Assembly: GCA_002839705.1 (NCBI GenBank) | Contig: PGYO01000002.1 | Span: 1 to 64,000, forward strand | DNA length: 64,000 nt | Source of the DNA: Methanobacteriales archaeon HGW-Methanobacteriales-1 | GTDB taxonomy: Archaea > Methanobacteriota > Methanobacteria > Methanobacteriales > Methanobacteriaceae | Direction of reading: 5' to 3' | Part shown: piece by piece, positions 1 through 10,970 of the stretch | Numbering within the stretch: position 1 is the first letter of the stretch | How the letters are laid out: each line of letters opens with the position of its first letter | Program-made: the position numbers and the translations under genes | Notes under the pieces: generated by a model | What the model was told of the DNA's origin: nothing | The model's database searches: none | What the model saw: only the letters and a program-made list of their open reading frames with translations

Positions 1-2
1 TT

Positions 3-101
3 GTACTGGTAGTTCCTCTGGAATGGTTTGTTTATTATCTGGCCCATTTCAATGGAGAAGATCCGGGCAGTACCCGGCATATTGGGAAAGTTAGATATTA
101 A
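3..101 (+). CDS. C-terminal end of a SIS-domain (GlmS isomerase-like) protein, cut by the window edge
   Basis: The window opens inside a reading frame of 32 residues that ends in TAA at 99-101. The peptide has the look of the last helix and tail of a sugar isomerase (SIS) domain: a VPLEWF..YYLA helix, then a [15 protein letters not shown] tail. GlmS-type isomerase domains end similarly, with a Q/E..AYY.A helix followed by G.DPD.PR.L.K. Such proteins isomerise or bind phosphosugars. Only the tail is visible, so the exact family member cannot be decided. The assignment rests on pattern recall rather than an alignment. Confidence 0.5.
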   Translation, partial: VLVVPLEWFVYYLAHFNGEDPGSTRHIGKVRY

Positions 102-393
102 TTAATAAGTTTAGCAAAATTGATTAAAATATTCTTTTTATTATATTTATTATATAATAAAAATTCGTCATAATTCTTTTTTAAAAAATTACTTTTTTTA
201 TTCTAAATGAAATTAATTTGAATAAAAGAATTTTAATATTTCTTTTGGAATGAATCTCAGAAATAATAATTTTTTGGATTAAATCCATTTTAGCTTATTT
301 TAAAATAAATATTAATAATAACCATTTTTATACCATTTGATGGTTTTGCAATAAAAACCCCACTTCTAAATAATTAATGTGCTGAAACTAATT

Positions 394-875
394 TTAATCA
401 ATTTCAACATTAAATTTCTTTTTTTCTGCTTTAGGAAGATTTATGGTTAAAACACCGTTTTCGAAGTTAGCTTTGGCCTCTTCTACAATCACATTCCCGG
501 GCAGATTAACTGATCTTAGTGCTTCTCCGTATTTCCGCTCTTTTCTTAGGTATTTAACATCTTCAATTTCTATTTTTTCCTCAAATTTAGCACTAATTGT
601 TAAATTACTTTCAGAAAGTTCTATATTTATATCTTCTTTGTTAACCCCGGGAAGATCAGTTTTGACGGTTATTGTTTCCCCAGATTCAATAAGGTCAATA
701 TTGAGCTTAGAAGGACTTTTTTACCATATTCTGAGATTTTATTTTCTAAATCTACTTGCATTTCTTTAATGTTTTTAACCACGTCATCAATCATTTTCTC
801 AGTAGTGGGCTTTTTCTTTTCTACATTATCGTCCTGGTTTGTGGCCTTATTTTCTAATTTTATTTTATCATTCAC
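394..875 (-). pseudogene. Hsp20/alpha-crystallin small heat shock protein, frameshifted
   Basis: A small heat shock protein broken by a one-base frameshift. Translation starts at GTG 875, preceded by GGAGG with 6-nt spacing, and gives a charged 53-residue N-terminal region. The frame then slips at a run of six A (plus-strand T 717-722). One extra A would join it to the alpha-crystallin core, which reads SPSKLNIDLIESGETITV and continues through the DLPGV and GVLTINLPK motifs to TAA at 394-396. It overlaps the end of the upstream GTPase gene by 8 nt, so the two form an operon. As written, the product ends 15 residues after the slip. A paralogue at 48243-48866 is intact. The shift could be a true mutation, homopolymer sequencing error or programmed slippage. 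Confidence 0.85.
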
Positions 876-1848
876 TAAATTCCTCCAATCGAGTTATTAT
901 TTCTTCCACTCCAGTTCCATGAACTGCAGAAATTCGCAATGGATCTTCAAACTTATCCACATACGCGTCAAGGTACTTAACATTCTCAGCTAAGTCAATT
1001 TTGTTAAAAAGACATATGACTGGAGTTTTGAATACTCTTTGAATTTCTTGTAAAAGGTGATATTGGCTTCCTAATGGGTAACCACAAGTTTCTGAAGCAT
1101 CGAATATGAATAAAATAACATTAGCTAAATGTTCTAATGCTACCATGGCCCTTAGTTCTATGTCATTCATATCCAGAATGGGTCTATCTAAAAGTCCAGG
1201 AGTGTCAATAATCTGAATTTTTTTCCAATTTCTTTCTAAATGACCTATCTGGATCCCTTTAGTTGTAAATGGATAATCAGCTACTCTAGGCTCAGCAGTG
1301 GTCAATCTACGAAGAAGAGTTGATTTTCCAACATTTGGAAAACCAGCAATTACGACTGTAGTGGCCGCAAAATCTACTGTAGGCATATTCCTTAACTTGG
1401 CCTTGGCAAAGTCAAGAAAGTCCAAGTCCTTTTCAATTTTTTTTACAACAGATGCTATTCTACCAAAAGCCTGGCTTCTTAGGCTGGATGATTTATCTGG
1501 GGTAGATCTTCTTATACGAGAAGAATAATCTTTTTCTAACTGTGTTATTATGCCTATGGACCAGTTTAAAGCACCTAAAGATTGTTTCATTTGATCTACA
1601 CCTACTGCTACATCTATGTAGTCCTGATAAAACTCAGGCATTTTCTCAATCTCTGGTACTCTATCTAATATGAGTTGGATTCTATCTCTTATGACTTGGC
1701 AAGCGGTTTGAACTCTAGTTTCTTCTATACGTTTAGATTTCAAATTTCTAGGTATTTTAGAACTTCTTACTCTAGCAGCTGCTTTTTTAGCCCTTCTAAA
1801 ACCAGTATCAAGGAGTTCATCTGGTGTGGGGACGGTTGGTATTATCAT
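868..1848 (-). CDS. Nog1-like OBG/TrmE-class GTPase
   Basis: 326-residue GTPase of the archaeal Nog1 family, which in eukaryotes acts in large-subunit ribosome assembly. Residues 1-150 are a basic helical N-terminal domain typical of Nog1. The G domain follows: P-loop GFPNVGKST at 169-177, a PFTT switch I segment near 193-196, DTPG at 215-218 and NKID at 282-285. It ends soon after the G domain, so it lacks the long C-terminal extension of eukaryotic Nog1, as archaeal members do. The last codons overlap the GTG start of the frameshifted hsp20, suggesting joint transcription. The ribosomal role is inferred from the family. Confidence 0.88.
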   Translation of the reverse strand: MIIPTVPTPDELLDTGFRRAKKAAARVRSSKIPRNLKSKRIEETRVQTACQVIRDRIQLILDRVPEIEKMPEFYQDYIDVAVGVDQMKQSLGALNWSIGIITQLEKDYSSRIRRSTPDKSSSLRSQAFGRIASVVKKIEKDLDFLDFAKAKLRNMPTVDFAATTVVIAGFPNVGKSTLLRRLTTAEPRVADYPFTTKGIQIGHLERNWKKIQIIDTPGLLDRPILDMNDIELRAMVALEHLANVILFIFDASETCGYPLGSQYHLLQEIQRVFKTPVICLFNKIDLAENVKYLDAYVDKFEDPLRISAVHGTGVEEIITRLEEFSE

Positions 1849-2206
1849 GAAATCACACTTTGTAAATTTATATAGTATTATATATTAACTGTTGAATCTA
1901 TATTTTATAATTAATATTTTATTAGTCTTTAAATCCGATTTTAGCTTTTATGATCCTTTTTATAAAATTAAATCTTAAAATTAAAAACCTCTAAGATTAA
2001 TCTACTAAAATTAGTTTATTAAAAGCTTATGAGAATTAATTAAGAATATTTTATAATTTTAAAGTTTATTATAAAAGTTAGCTGTAAAAATTCATAAAAA
2101 CACGTCATTAAAAGTATTTCATTATAAATTATGTACTGAGTATATTAATAATTTTGTATTAAAATAAATCAGTTCATTAATTTGTTTCGTTTAATGTAAT
2201 TATGAA
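1849..2206. other. Intergenic, AT-rich
   Basis: 358 bases with no credible gene. The segment is very AT-rich with many short A and T runs. It holds the promoter of the Nog1-like gene near its left end (the minus-strand sequence around 1860-1890 contains TATATAAA-like stretches) and the 3' end of the AMMECR1 transcript at its right end. No tRNA, strong hairpin or conserved peptide was seen. Confidence 0.6.
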
Positions 2207-2791
2207 TTATTCTTTTTCATGGAATATTTGTGCCTGAAAATTGAATATTTTTGTATCTGCATCATACCAGCAGTCAGATGGTAGGCCTGCTTTCATACAA
2301 GTATTGCATAAAAACTCTTTTTCATCCCAATTCCACTCCACTGGAACTTGAGGCAAGAGAAGGCCTTTATAAAAGTTTTTTTCCACAATTAAACCATCTA
2401 ATCCCACTTTAATTTTTTTGAGATAATCTTTTGGATTTTCGACTTCTACCAGTTTTGGTTTACTTAAAACACTAATTTCCAGGCCTATTTCACTCATTTC
2501 TGACTCTTTAACTGGGGGAAAACGAGGATCTGAACTTGCTGCAGAAATAGCAACTTCAATAACTGCATTTACCAGTGGTTTAATTGGTTCACAGTATCCT
2601 ATGCATCCTCTTAATTCACCTTTTCCTCTATCAGTTCCCTTTTTATTTAAGGTTACAAAAGCACCCATAGTTTCTTTTAATGATTCTGGAGTCTCCTGTG
2701 GTGGTGAAATAATTTTCTTATCTTTAATATAACTGTTAATTGATTTTCTGGCCAATTTAAGTAAAAATTCTCCTTCGTCCTCAGAAAGCAT
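2207..2791 (-). CDS. AMMECR1-domain protein
   Basis: 194-residue protein of the AMMECR1 family (TIGR00296 type), conserved in archaea and eukaryotes and of unknown biochemical role. The diagnostic LRGCIGY motif is at about residues 59-65, followed by the SDPRFPPV segment near 86-93 that also marks the family. A C-terminal PQVPVEWNW segment and a [10 protein letters not shown] stretch complete the fold. The ATG at 2791-2789 directly follows the TAA stop of the tldD-type gene (2794-2792) with no gap, so the two are almost certainly cotranscribed. In other organisms AMMECR1 proteins neighbour radical SAM or MEMO genes, and neither is adjacent here. Confidence 0.9.
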   Translation of the reverse strand: MLSEDEGEFLLKLARKSINSYIKDKKIISPPQETPESLKETMGAFVTLNKKGTDRGKGELRGCIGYCEPIKPLVNAVIEVAISAASSDPRFPPVKESEMSEIGLEISVLSKPKLVEVENPKDYLKKIKVGLDGLIVEKNFYKGLLLPQVPVEWNWDEKEFLCNTCMKAGLPSDCWYDADTKIFNFQAQIFHEKE

Positions 2792-4165
2792 TTACATGGC
2801 ACCCCCTACCATGGCATCAATAATCCTTACGTGCGGGCCACCATCTCCCACGGGAGCAGTCTGGCCTGATTTTCCACAGAATCCCATGCTCATTTTAAAG
2901 TCAGACCCAACACCATTAACCTTTTTTAAGGTTTCCATAATATCTCCGGATAGTGAAACATCTCTTAATGGAGTTTTAATTTCTCCATTTTCAATTTTAA
3001 ATGATTCGGCTGCATTGAACTGGAATATTCCTTTTCCAGTATCGACTTGTCCTCCGCGAGAACCTTTAAGATAAATTCCATCACTTATATCTTCTATAAG
3101 TTCATCAAATTTTAATTCACCTGGTTTAAGGTAGGTATTACTCATTCGAACTATAGGTTGCTCACTGATTATGGACCTGGCATTTCCAGAAGATTCAATA
3201 TTTAACTTAGATGCTGTTTCTCTAGAACTTAAAAGAGATTTGAGAATTCCGTTTTCCACGAGGATATTTTCTTTTGTTTTTGTTCCTTCTGCATCATAGG
3301 CATAGTATCCAAATGCGTCCATACTGGCATCATCAATTATAGTTACCATATCGGATCCTATTTGACTTCCCATTTTGTCTTTTAATATCGAATCATTTTG
3401 TAATATTAAATCTGCCTCAGCAGCATGGCCCAATGCTTCATGAATAAATACTCCGGTTAATTCACAATCAGTTACTACTGGAAACTTTCCAGACGGTGCT
3501 TTTTCTGCTGAAAGTAATCTAACGGCTTTTTCACCAATTTTTCTACCGAATTTTTCAATGTCAGTATTCTTTAATACTTCAAATCCGTTAGAACCACCCA
3601 TACTTCCATGACCAAACTGAATAACTTCTCCATCGGCAGCTACTGCATTTAAGAACATACCTACTCGAGATTCTTCCATGGTCACTCTAGAACCTTCTGA
3701 ACTTAAAAAAACACTGTTACTTTCACTGTCAACATAGTTTACAGTGGTACTAACTACCTGATCAACTGTAGCTGATTGATTGGCTTCTTTGATAATTTCC
3801 TTTTTTTCTTCAGTTGAAACATCAGCGGGTTTTATTTTGGCCGAAGATTTTACATTATCCACTGCGACATCAGATTTAGTTAATTGAACATCGCTGTTAA
3901 GAGATTTGGATAATTTAAGAGCATATTCTCCTATTTCACTTAATTTTGAAAGGTCTGTTGTAAAGGCAAATCCCCATGCTCCACCATTAAGGACCCTAAC
4001 TCGACCCCCATGGTCAAATCCAGATTTTATTTCTTGAACTTTACCATCTTTCATTAAAATGGATGTGCTGTTGCCACTACCTGCACGTATATCAACGTAA
4101 TCGACTTTATTTTCTAAATTTCGGATTATTTTTTCAAATGAATCTAAATCAAGAGTATTTTTCAT
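2792..4165 (-). CDS. tldD: TldD-type metalloprotease
   Basis: 457-residue TldD/PmbA-family protein. Members form heterodimeric zinc proteases that degrade or process peptides; the best-known case is TldD/TldE, which acts on microcin B17 precursor and CcdA. The zinc motif HEALGH is at residues 242-247, which marks this as the catalytic TldD subunit and not the inactive TldE/PmbA partner. The glycine-rich [12 protein letters not shown] segment near the C-terminus is also typical. Start ATG 4165 is preceded by GGGGATA. It lies immediately upstream of the AMMECR1 gene with zero spacing. No partner tldE is visible in the window, so the partner must be elsewhere or absent. Confidence 0.9.
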   Translation of the reverse strand: MKNTLDLDSFEKIIRNLENKVDYVDIRAGSGNSTSILMKDGKVQEIKSGFDHGGRVRVLNGGAWGFAFTTDLSKLSEIGEYALKLSKSLNSDVQLTKSDVAVDNVKSSAKIKPADVSTEEKKEIIKEANQSATVDQVVSTTVNYVDSESNSVFLSSEGSRVTMEESRVGMFLNAVAADGEVIQFGHGSMGGSNGFEVLKNTDIEKFGRKIGEKAVRLLSAEKAPSGKFPVVTDCELTGVFIHEALGHAAEADLILQNDSILKDKMGSQIGSDMVTIIDDASMDAFGYYAYDAEGTKTKENILVENGILKSLLSSRETASKLNIESSGNARSIISEQPIVRMSNTYLKPGELKFDELIEDISDGIYLKGSRGGQVDTGKGIFQFNAAESFKIENGEIKTPLRDVSLSGDIMETLKKVNGVGSDFKMSMGFCGKSGQTAPVGDGGPHVRIIDAMVGGAM

Positions 4166-4435
4166 TAATATCCCCTTTTGCTATATAATCAATAAATTTT
4201 AATTTTAATAAAATTTTTAATTTCTTGTAAATCAATTGATTTCCCATTAAATTTATCCCATAAAATTTCATTGTATGGGCATTGATAGTTTTATTTTATT
4301 ATAATAACTTATCATATCAATTTATTTAAATATATATCAATTCTAAAGTAAAATATATTTATGATAAACTATTAAATCAATTAAAGTTTGCATTTATTTC
4401 TTTTAATTTTACTTATTAAAGCACCAGGTGGTAAT

Positions 4436-5992
4436 TTGAAAACAATTCAGGAGATAAACCAAAAAATAAAGAACGGCGACGCAGTTGTGGTAACTGCAGA
4501 TGAAATGACGAGTATTGTCGCCCAGAATGGGGCCCAGAAGGCGGCTGAAGAAATTGATGTGGTCACGACCGGTACATTTGGTGCTATGTGTTCTTCTGGA
4601 GCTTTCTTAAATTTCGGACATTCTGATCCACCAATTAAAATGTCTAAAACATTCCTTAATGGGGTGGAAGCATATTCTGGTCTGGCTTCTGTGGATGCTT
4701 ATTTAGGGGCGGCCCAGCCAAGCCAAAATCCAGACATTGGTTTTGATTACGGTGGATCTCACGTTATAGAGGATTTAATCCGTGGAAAAGAAGTGGAACT
4801 TATTGCAGATGCCTATGGTACGGACTGTTATCCATTGAAAAGAGTAGAAACTTCCATAAATTTGGATAAAATTAATCAAGCAACCATGGTAAATCCGAGG
4901 AATTGCTATCAAAATTATGCAGTGGCTATAAACTCAACTGATGAAACTCTTTATACTTATATGGGTACTTTACTCCCTAAATTTGGAAATGTAACTTATT
5001 CTAGTGCCGGAACGCTTTCTCCACTTATTAACGATCCTTATTTCAATACAATGGGGATGGGCACTAAAATATTTCTGGGCGGCGCTGAAGGATATATCCT
5101 ATCTGAGGGTACTCAACATTCTACCGAAAATGAAAGACGAAATGGGGTGCCTGTAAGTGCAGCGGGTACTTTAATGCTCCAGGGTGACATGAAGAAAATG
5201 AACCCGAAATACATTCGGGGCGCTACTATGCCTAAGTATGGTCCTACGCTTTATGTAGGGGCTGGAATACCTATACCTATTTTAAATGAGGAAGTCGCGG
5301 CTAGAACGGCTATCAGTGATGAAGAAATAATCTGTAAAATTATAGATTATGGTGTTCCTCGTCGAAGCAGGCCAGTAATAAGGGAAACTAATTATAAAGA
5401 ACTAAAAACTGGTAAAATTGAAATTGATGGAATTGAAGTTCCGACTTCTCCACTTTCATCATATAAACTGGCCAAAATGGTGGCGGTGGAATTGAAAGAA
5501 TGGATAGAAAAAGGAGATTTCTTATTGACAAATCCTGTAAAGCCATTGTCTTCCAAGGGAAACATAGTTAAACCTCTAGAAATAAGTAAACCGTCTGTCA
5601 TGGTTAAAGATATTGAAAGTAAACCAGTTATCATGGCCTATCCTGGCGAGAAAATAAATGATGTGGCCAAAAAATTAGTGGACAATAATATTAATCACTT
5701 GCCAGTTGTAGATAATGATGGAAAATTAAAGGGTATTGTAACTTCATGGGACATTGCCGATGGTGTGGCCAAAGGAAAATCTAAACTGGATGAATTAATG
5801 ACTCGAAAGGTCGTCATTGCACGTGAAGACGAATCTGTGGATATTATTGCCCGTAGAATTGATAAGCATAACATTTCTGGCCTACCTATTGTTGATAAGG
5901 AAAATATTGTTAAGGGAATGATTACGGCTGAAGATATTTCCCGATTGATTGGAGAAAATTTAAAAGATGAAAATGGGGGAGAGTCAATATGA
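4436..5992 (+). CDS. L-aspartate semialdehyde sulfurtransferase (DUF39) with C-terminal CBS pair
   Basis: 518 residues. The N-terminal ~360 residues are a DUF39 domain, the family of Methanosarcina MA1821, which with its ferredoxin partner MA1822 converts aspartate semialdehyde to homocysteine in methanogens. Visible family features include [20 protein letters not shown], an [13 protein letters not shown] stretch and [19 protein letters not shown]. Residues ~395-510 hold two CBS domains, a common ligand-sensing fusion. I chose TTG 4436 because AGGTGG lies 4 nt upstream; an in-frame ATG at 4388 adds a hydrophobic run with no ribosome binding site. The stop overlaps the ATG of the ferredoxin gene (ATGA), indicating translational coupling. 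Confidence 0.88.
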   Translation: MKTIQEINQKIKNGDAVVVTADEMTSIVAQNGAQKAAEEIDVVTTGTFGAMCSSGAFLNFGHSDPPIKMSKTFLNGVEAYSGLASVDAYLGAAQPSQNPDIGFDYGGSHVIEDLIRGKEVELIADAYGTDCYPLKRVETSINLDKINQATMVNPRNCYQNYAVAINSTDETLYTYMGTLLPKFGNVTYSSAGTLSPLINDPYFNTMGMGTKIFLGGAEGYILSEGTQHSTENERRNGVPVSAAGTLMLQGDMKKMNPKYIRGATMPKYGPTLYVGAGIPIPILNEEVAARTAISDEEIICKIIDYGVPRRSRPVIRETNYKELKTGKIEIDGIEVPTSPLSSYKLAKMVAVELKEWIEKGDFLLTNPVKPLSSKGNIVKPLEISKPSVMVKDIESKPVIMAYPGEKINDVAKKLVDNNINHLPVVDNDGKLKGIVTSWDIADGVAKGKSKLDELMTRKVVIAREDESVDIIARRIDKHNISGLPIVDKENIVKGMITAEDISRLIGENLKDENGGESI

Positions 5993-6375
5993 AAGCATGG
6001 TTAAGATTTTTACCCACTATTGTAAACAAAGCTATAATGTCTGATGCTATTAAGATATATGACATTGATTTTAACATTTTAAGAGCCCATATTAATCCTA
6101 GGGGTGGAAAAATGCTGGTAGAGATCAGCGGGCCTCAGGAAAATGAATGTATTCAATATATGGAAGAACAAGGTATTGAAGTAATTCCTATAATGAGAGT
6201 TGTTCAAAAAGACTCTGAAAAATGCTTTGATTGTGGGGCCTGTGTTTCCCTGTGCCCAGTGAAGGCTATATGTATCCAGGATGATTGGGAAGTGGAAATT
6301 GACAATCAAAAATGTATTGGTTGCGGTTTCTGTGTTAATTCCTGTCCAACCAAAGCTATCAGCTTAATGGAATGA
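5989..6375 (+). CDS. NIL-domain ferredoxin subunit of the homocysteine sulfurtransferase
   Basis: 128 residues. The N-terminal half is a NIL-type ligand-binding domain; the C-terminal half carries two [4Fe-4S] motifs, [12 protein letters not shown] and [12 protein letters not shown]. This matches the MA1822-type electron-transfer partner of the DUF39 enzyme. Its ATG lies inside the upstream stop codon (ATGA overlap), and a GGGGGAG ribosome binding site sits within the end of the upstream gene. The reductive sulfur-transfer role is known for the Methanosarcina pair and inferred here from synteny and domain content. Confidence 0.9.
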   Translation: MKAWLRFLPTIVNKAIMSDAIKIYDIDFNILRAHINPRGGKMLVEISGPQENECIQYMEEQGIEVIPIMRVVQKDSEKCFDCGACVSLCPVKAICIQDDWEVEIDNQKCIGCGFCVNSCPTKAISLME

Positions 6376-6591
6376 ATTAAATATTCTTTTCATTAATTCT
6401 TATTTTTAGCTTTTTATTAGCCTTTTTTTCTATGCTTTTTTCAAATTAAAAATTATTTAATTACTAATTCCAAAGATAGAATTAACTGGAAATTATAAAT
6501 TATTGATAGTTTAATTAAACAATATTTAATTAATCAATTTATTAATTTATAATGGAAACCTGAGTGCAAATAAATTTTAAAGGTGGTTTTA

Positions 6592-7800
6592 ATGGTTATT
6601 GTAGTAGGATCTGGTGCTGGTGGAGCAACTGTGGCCCGAGAACTGGCCTTAGCAGGAATTCCAGTAAAAATTATAGAAAAAGGACCAGCTATTCAATCTA
6701 AAAAAGCTTTTAATTATTATGATCCTTCTGAAGAAGGGATAGATCTTCTAAAAACATCCTGTGTTGGAGGATCCACATTAGTAGCTGTTGGAAATGGGGT
6801 TAGAGTTCTTGAAAATGAATTAAAAAATATGGGCCTGGATATTTCTCTAGAGCTTGACGAAATTGAAGAAGATCTTGAAATTGGCCCAATGCCAGATTCT
6901 CACATAGGAGATGGAACCAAATTACTCATGGAATCGGCCCAATCAATGGGTTTAAATATCCAAAAAATGCCTAAATTTATTAGAAGTAAAGATTGTAGTC
7001 CTTGTGGCCAATGTTCGTTTGGTTGTCCAAAAAATGCTAAATGGTCTGCTGCGGACTTTGTTTCTGAGGCTCAACAAGCTGGCGCGGAAATAATATCGGA
7101 AACTAAAGTAACAGACATTATTGTGGAAAATGGACGGATAATTGGAGTTAAAGCATTACAAAATTCTGAAGAAATCAACTTCCTATCAGAAATCGTAATT
7201 TTATCTTTGGGTGGTATTGAAACTCCCAGATTGCTTCAAAAAGCCGGAATTGAAGCTGGAGAAAACTTTTTCATGGATACATTCATCACTGTAGGGGGCT
7301 TACTTGAAAATGTAGGCTTTAAAGATGAAGTACAGATGAATGCACTTATTATTAAGGATAATTTTATTTTAGGCCCTCATTTTTCCACTTTTTTATCTGC
7401 ACAATTGAAAGAAAAAGGTGCTGCTGACAAAGATATTTTAGGCTTCATGGTTAAAATTGGAGATGAATCATCAGGTTATGTAGGTCCAGATCGTATTATT
7501 AAAAATAATACTCTAAGGGATGTTCGTTTTTTAGCTGAAGGTGCCGCACTGGCAGGTGCTATTTTAGTTGAAGCAGGAGTTAATCCGGATACAATCATTT
7601 CAACCCATCCCAGGGGTGCACATCCTGGTGGAACTGCAGCTATAGGGGATGTGGTCAATGAAAATTTGGAAACTTCTATAAAAAATCTTTTTGTGGCTGA
7701 TGCCAGTGTCCTACCTACTGCACCGGGTGCTCCCCCGTTACTAACAATAATGGCACTTTCCAAAAGACTAGCTAAACATGTAATTTCAGAATATAACTAA
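6592..7800 (+). CDS. GMC-like FAD-dependent oxidoreductase with a cysteine cluster
   Basis: 402-residue flavoprotein. An N-terminal Rossmann motif GSGAGGATVARELA binds FAD, and the C-terminal segment (HPRGAHPGGTAAIGDVV then LFVADASVLPTAPGAPP) is the conserved second half of GMC-type oxidoreductases. Near residue 140 there is a Cys cluster, CSPCGQCSFGCP, resembling an iron-sulfur site, seen in methanogen members of this family. The substrate is unknown. I chose ATG 6592 because AGGTGG lies just upstream at 6581-6586; the GTG at 6583 is part of that ribosome binding site. It stands alone, 217 bp after the ferredoxin gene. Confidence 0.75.
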   Translation: MVIVVGSGAGGATVARELALAGIPVKIIEKGPAIQSKKAFNYYDPSEEGIDLLKTSCVGGSTLVAVGNGVRVLENELKNMGLDISLELDEIEEDLEIGPMPDSHIGDGTKLLMESAQSMGLNIQKMPKFIRSKDCSPCGQCSFGCPKNAKWSAADFVSEAQQAGAEIISETKVTDIIVENGRIIGVKALQNSEEINFLSEIVILSLGGIETPRLLQKAGIEAGENFFMDTFITVGGLLENVGFKDEVQMNALIIKDNFILGPHFSTFLSAQLKEKGAADKDILGFMVKIGDESSGYVGPDRIIKNNTLRDVRFLAEGAALAGAILVEAGVNPDTIISTHPRGAHPGGTAAIGDVVNENLETSIKNLFVADASVLPTAPGAPPLLTIMALSKRLAKHVISEYN

Positions 7801-8149
7801 ATTAATGTCTTTGAAACTTTAATAAAGCTTATTTTATTCTATATTCTTTTTACATTTATTTTTGACTGAAAAAGTTAAGAAAAACCAATTAAACCATATT
7901 TGGTCATTTTTTTAAACTAATTTTATTTAAATAATAGTATATGCTTCTTTAATTTTAATTTAAAGTACTTAAAATTATTTTTCACTTTCACAAGATTTAT
8001 ATAAACATTTATATAAAATCTATAATTAGCCTTTATTTGACCTTTTTTACAAATTTATGGCTTAAAATATGTTCATTAAATAAATGAAATAATTGACAAT
8101 AAAATTATTTAGTGATTTTACCACAGGTATCAACTATAAGGTGAAAAAA
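7801..8149 (+). other. Intergenic with promoter
   Basis: 349 AT-rich bases between the flavoenzyme and the exported peptidase. The first part contains T-rich runs that may end the upstream transcript. The second part holds two TATA-like boxes, listed separately, so the leader of the peptidase mRNA would be about 110 nt. No gene or strong hairpin was seen in it. Confidence 0.6.
7996..8017 (+). promoter_or_regulatory. Tandem TATA boxes for the exported peptidase gene
   Basis: The 10-base string TTTATATAAA occurs twice, at 7996-8005 and 8008-8017, 12 bases apart. Each fits the archaeal TATA consensus. They may give two alternative start sites about 25 bases downstream. Confidence 0.55.
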
Positions 8150-8944
8150 ATGAATCAGAAAACCACGAAAGCATTGATTTGCTTTTTAGCTATATTAGTA
8201 GCATTTTCTACAGTTTCTGCTGCATCGGCAGTACAAATTCAAACAATTTATTCTGGAACTGGTGGAGACATTACTAAAAACAAATTGGTTTACAATAATA
8301 TTCCTAAAACTACAATTACTAAGCAAGTAATAGCATCAGCAAAAAAAGGAACCCCAATGGTCACATTTGGTGATGGAAGTGGCCCTAAAGTCATGATAGT
8401 GGCGGGAGTTCATGGGAACGAGTTACCTGCAACAATTGCTGCTATGAAACTCATAAATTATCTCAATGGAAAACATATAAAAGGAACAGTCTACATTGTG
8501 CCCTTTGTTTCCCCTTATTCCACTTCTAAATCCACAAGATATTGGAAAGGTAAAAATTTGAATAGTGTAGCTAATAAAGCAGGCACACCTACAAATAAGA
8601 TAATAACTCTGGCTAAAAAACTCAAAGTTAAATCTTTAGGGGATTTCCATTCTTCAAGACCGGGAGGAGTGCCTGGAAAGACCAGTATTCTATGTACTAA
8701 GTCTCCAACATACGGTAGTTATAAAATGGCATACTACATTAGTAAAAAATCAGGATCAGCTTTAATCTACGAATATAGGGCGGGTGTATCTTATCCTGGT
8801 GCGGTTGAAGACGTTTCTAATTTGGCTAGAATTCCAGCAGTAACTTGTGAGGTTAAATCTTCCCATGGAACTGTTGCTTCAGGGAGTGTAAGTAAATCTT
8901 ACAGTCAAATGTTGGCCTTTTTGAAGTATAATGGTGTTATATAA
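8150..8944 (+). CDS. Exported M14/AstE-like zinc peptidase or deacylase
   Basis: 264 residues with a Sec signal peptide (KK..., hydrophobic stretch at ~8-28, ASA cleavage region). The mature part has the M14-type zinc ligands: HGNE (HxxE) after a VMIVAGV strand, a DFHSSRPG histidine, and a CEVKSSHG glutamate near the C-terminus. A GKNLNSVAN segment resembles the substrate-binding NxNR element. Members are carboxypeptidases or succinylglutamate/aspartoacylase-like amidohydrolases. In a pseudomurein-walled methanogen an exported enzyme could trim wall peptides, which is inference. Start ATG 8150 has AAGGTG 6 nt upstream; the 19-residue extension to 8093 lacks a ribosome binding site and would hide the signal peptide. 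Confidence 0.7.
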   Translation: MNQKTTKALICFLAILVAFSTVSAASAVQIQTIYSGTGGDITKNKLVYNNIPKTTITKQVIASAKKGTPMVTFGDGSGPKVMIVAGVHGNELPATIAAMKLINYLNGKHIKGTVYIVPFVSPYSTSKSTRYWKGKNLNSVANKAGTPTNKIITLAKKLKVKSLGDFHSSRPGGVPGKTSILCTKSPTYGSYKMAYYISKKSGSALIYEYRAGVSYPGAVEDVSNLARIPAVTCEVKSSHGTVASGSVSKSYSQMLAFLKYNGVI

Positions 8945-9089
8945 ATAATATGGCGCCCATATTTCATATTCAATTTTTTATTTTTTTAAAATAGAATTTT
9001 TATTATTTTTTAGATTTTATTGGGTTATGCTCATTTTTTATTAACTAATTGATTTAATTAATATATTTAATAAAAAATTAATATTAGAA

Positions 9090-9113
9090 GAAAATAAAAA
9101 AATAAAAAAAAAC
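9090..9113 (-). terminator. Oligo-U terminator of the pseudomurein-binding gene
   Basis: On the minus strand, about 60 nt after the stop at 9171, there are two consecutive T runs (nine T, then seven T). This is the usual form of an archaeal intrinsic terminator. There is no strong hairpin. Confidence 0.5.
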
Positions 9114-9170
9114 GAATTAGTTATTGTGTATCTGTTTTTGAATTGAGTTCTTAAAGAATTATTTTTCAGT

Positions 9171-10970
9171 CTAACCCATTAAATTTTGTAGGTAATTAAT
9201 TGTATTGTCCAAAACAGATCCCTTTATGGTTACTGAGGCAGGGAAAGTCATATATTTCTTTTCAGTGTGTTTATAGATTATCTGAGCACACATTTTAGTG
9301 TAATCATTTATATTGATTGTTTTTCCTTTCACACTAACACTGCTAGGTACTTTTTTATTAGTTTTCATGAAGGCATAGACTCTCGCAGCAGCGTCTTTAT
9401 ATTCTGTTTTGTTTAATGTTCCTGAAAAAGTGCTGGCTGATGTAGGGGTGGAATCAGACATGAAAACAGTACTATTTTTAATGGGAAGCCCTGCGATGTA
9501 TTGGGAACTTAAATAAATCCAATTGGCCCGTTTCATGGTGGTATTTTGTCCATTAATTATTCTTTGAGCATCACCGGATAATGTGGTAGGGTTTATTTGG
9601 TGCTTAGCTATTAAGGCACTGGTTGTAGTAGAGTTGCTGGCACTTAAATGTTCTTTATTTGCATAATAAGCATTGTAAACCAAGTTTGAAGCAATTTTAC
9701 TCACTCTTTGATCTTCAGTGCTAGTTCCAACCCGTGGTTCGATTAAACTTATTCCTGAGGACTGAATATATTGGGCCGGGCTGTAAATTCCAGCAAAATA
9801 TACATTAGAGAAATTATCATCCCAAGAACGTCCTAAGTAGCTAGCAGTGCCCAGATTTGTTTTCCCATAATTGATGAAAACAATTCCTTTTAAATCAGAT
9901 GCATCACTTTTAAGATATCCTGTTTTCACTCCAGTAACAATATCATAAATTGTACCGGGGCATGCTGCAGCAATATAAGCTGCTATTCCACTAGGCGCAT
10001 TTTTAATTGCTCTTGCTGCTTCATTTGATCCTGGGGAGCTGGGATCAATTATAACATTGGCCGATCCAGCAATGGCATTTTTAATTTTTATCATCAATTC
10101 TTTGTCGGATGTAGTTCCAGTTATACTGTCTGAAGCAAGGTAAATATTTGGTAAATCGTGTTTAAAGTACTTATTCATAGCTATACTGGTAGTGGCGGTA
10201 TTTGGTGCCCATATTCCATTACCGCTAACGCTCACTTTATCGGAAATTTCAAATCGGGCACTCTTCCAGGTGGCCATTGCTACGGGCATGAGTGATTTAG
10301 GAGCAGTTACTTTAATATTATACGAATAAGATTTTTGAATTGTTTTAAAGGTTAGAACATCATTACTATACCATATTCTGGTTTTTTTGATGTTCTTTAA
10401 AGAACTCAGAGAAGAATCAGGTATGGATGTTTTTGATCCACATATTATTATTTTTTTTGCTTTTAATCGCTTAATTTCAGTTTTAGTTGCTGAAGGTAAT
10501 GTTTTTTCAGTAATAAGTATTGGTGCATTGTTTTTAATGGCTAAATAAGTCGCTGAAATATCATTACCTGTAGTTAAAATGACTACATTACTTGTAGACC
10601 AGTATCGAGACAGGGAAGATGTTCGAGCGGAAATTTTTGTTCCACTAATTTTCAAATCACCAACTACTATGGTATTTTGTCCAGTTAGATAATTTAAAAC
10701 GGACTTTTCAGGTGTAAGGGAGCTTAAAATCAACTGATTATTAGTATGGGCTGCTGCTGGAGCAGTCATTATTCCGTGTGAGGAATCAGTGACAAAAATA
10801 CCGGCAGCAACTGGAGATAATGTTATAAATGCAGTTATAACAAGAATTAATATTAATGAAAATTTTTTTATATGATTTGTTTTCACATTGCTAAGAATAG
10901 AATTTTCAGATTTAAGTTTTTCTAAAGCTTTTTTAGAGGATTTAAGTATTTTTTTAGAATTGAGATTCAA
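9171..10970 (-). CDS. Cell-surface protein with cell-wall-binding and pseudomurein-binding repeats
   Basis: 599 residues. A basic N-terminus is followed by a single hydrophobic segment (~37-57) acting as signal or anchor. Residues ~90-200 resemble cell wall-binding repeat 2: alternating VVIL, APILIT and KKIIICG elements. The C-terminal ~80 residues contain a pseudomurein-binding repeat ([17 protein letters not shown], then [17 protein letters not shown]), which anchors proteins to the Methanobacteriales wall. The start is TTG 10970, preceded by GAAGGAG, and it overlaps the end of pyrI by 17 nt. No catalytic motif was recognised, so it is probably structural or a wall modifier. Confidence 0.75.
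   Translation of the reverse strand: MNLNSKKILKSSKKALEKLKSENSILSNVKTNHIKKFSLILILVITAFITLSPVAAGIFVTDSSHGIMTAPAAAHTNNQLILSSLTPEKSVLNYLTGQNTIVVGDLKISGTKISARTSSLSRYWSTSNVVILTTGNDISATYLAIKNNAPILITEKTLPSATKTEIKRLKAKKIIICGSKTSIPDSSLSSLKNIKKTRIWYSNDVLTFKTIQKSYSYNIKVTAPKSLMPVAMATWKSARFEISDKVSVSGNGIWAPNTATTSIAMNKYFKHDLPNIYLASDSITGTTSDKELMIKIKNAIAGSANVIIDPSSPGSNEAARAIKNAPSGIAAYIAAACPGTIYDIVTGVKTGYLKSDASDLKGIVFINYGKTNLGTASYLGRSWDDNFSNVYFAGIYSPAQYIQSSGISLIEPRVGTSTEDQRVSKIASNLVYNAYYANKEHLSASNSTTTSALIAKHQINPTTLSGDAQRIINGQNTTMKRANWIYLSSQYIAGLPIKNSTVFMSDSTPTSASTFSGTLNKTEYKDAAARVYAFMKTNKKVPSSVSVKGKTININDYTKMCAQIIYKHTEKKYMTFPASVTIKGSVLDNTINYLQNLMG

Noticed and set aside
443-769. Plus-strand ORF of 108 residues over the hsp20 core
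   Set aside because: The opposite strand encodes a clear alpha-crystallin domain; the plus-strand frame is its shadow.
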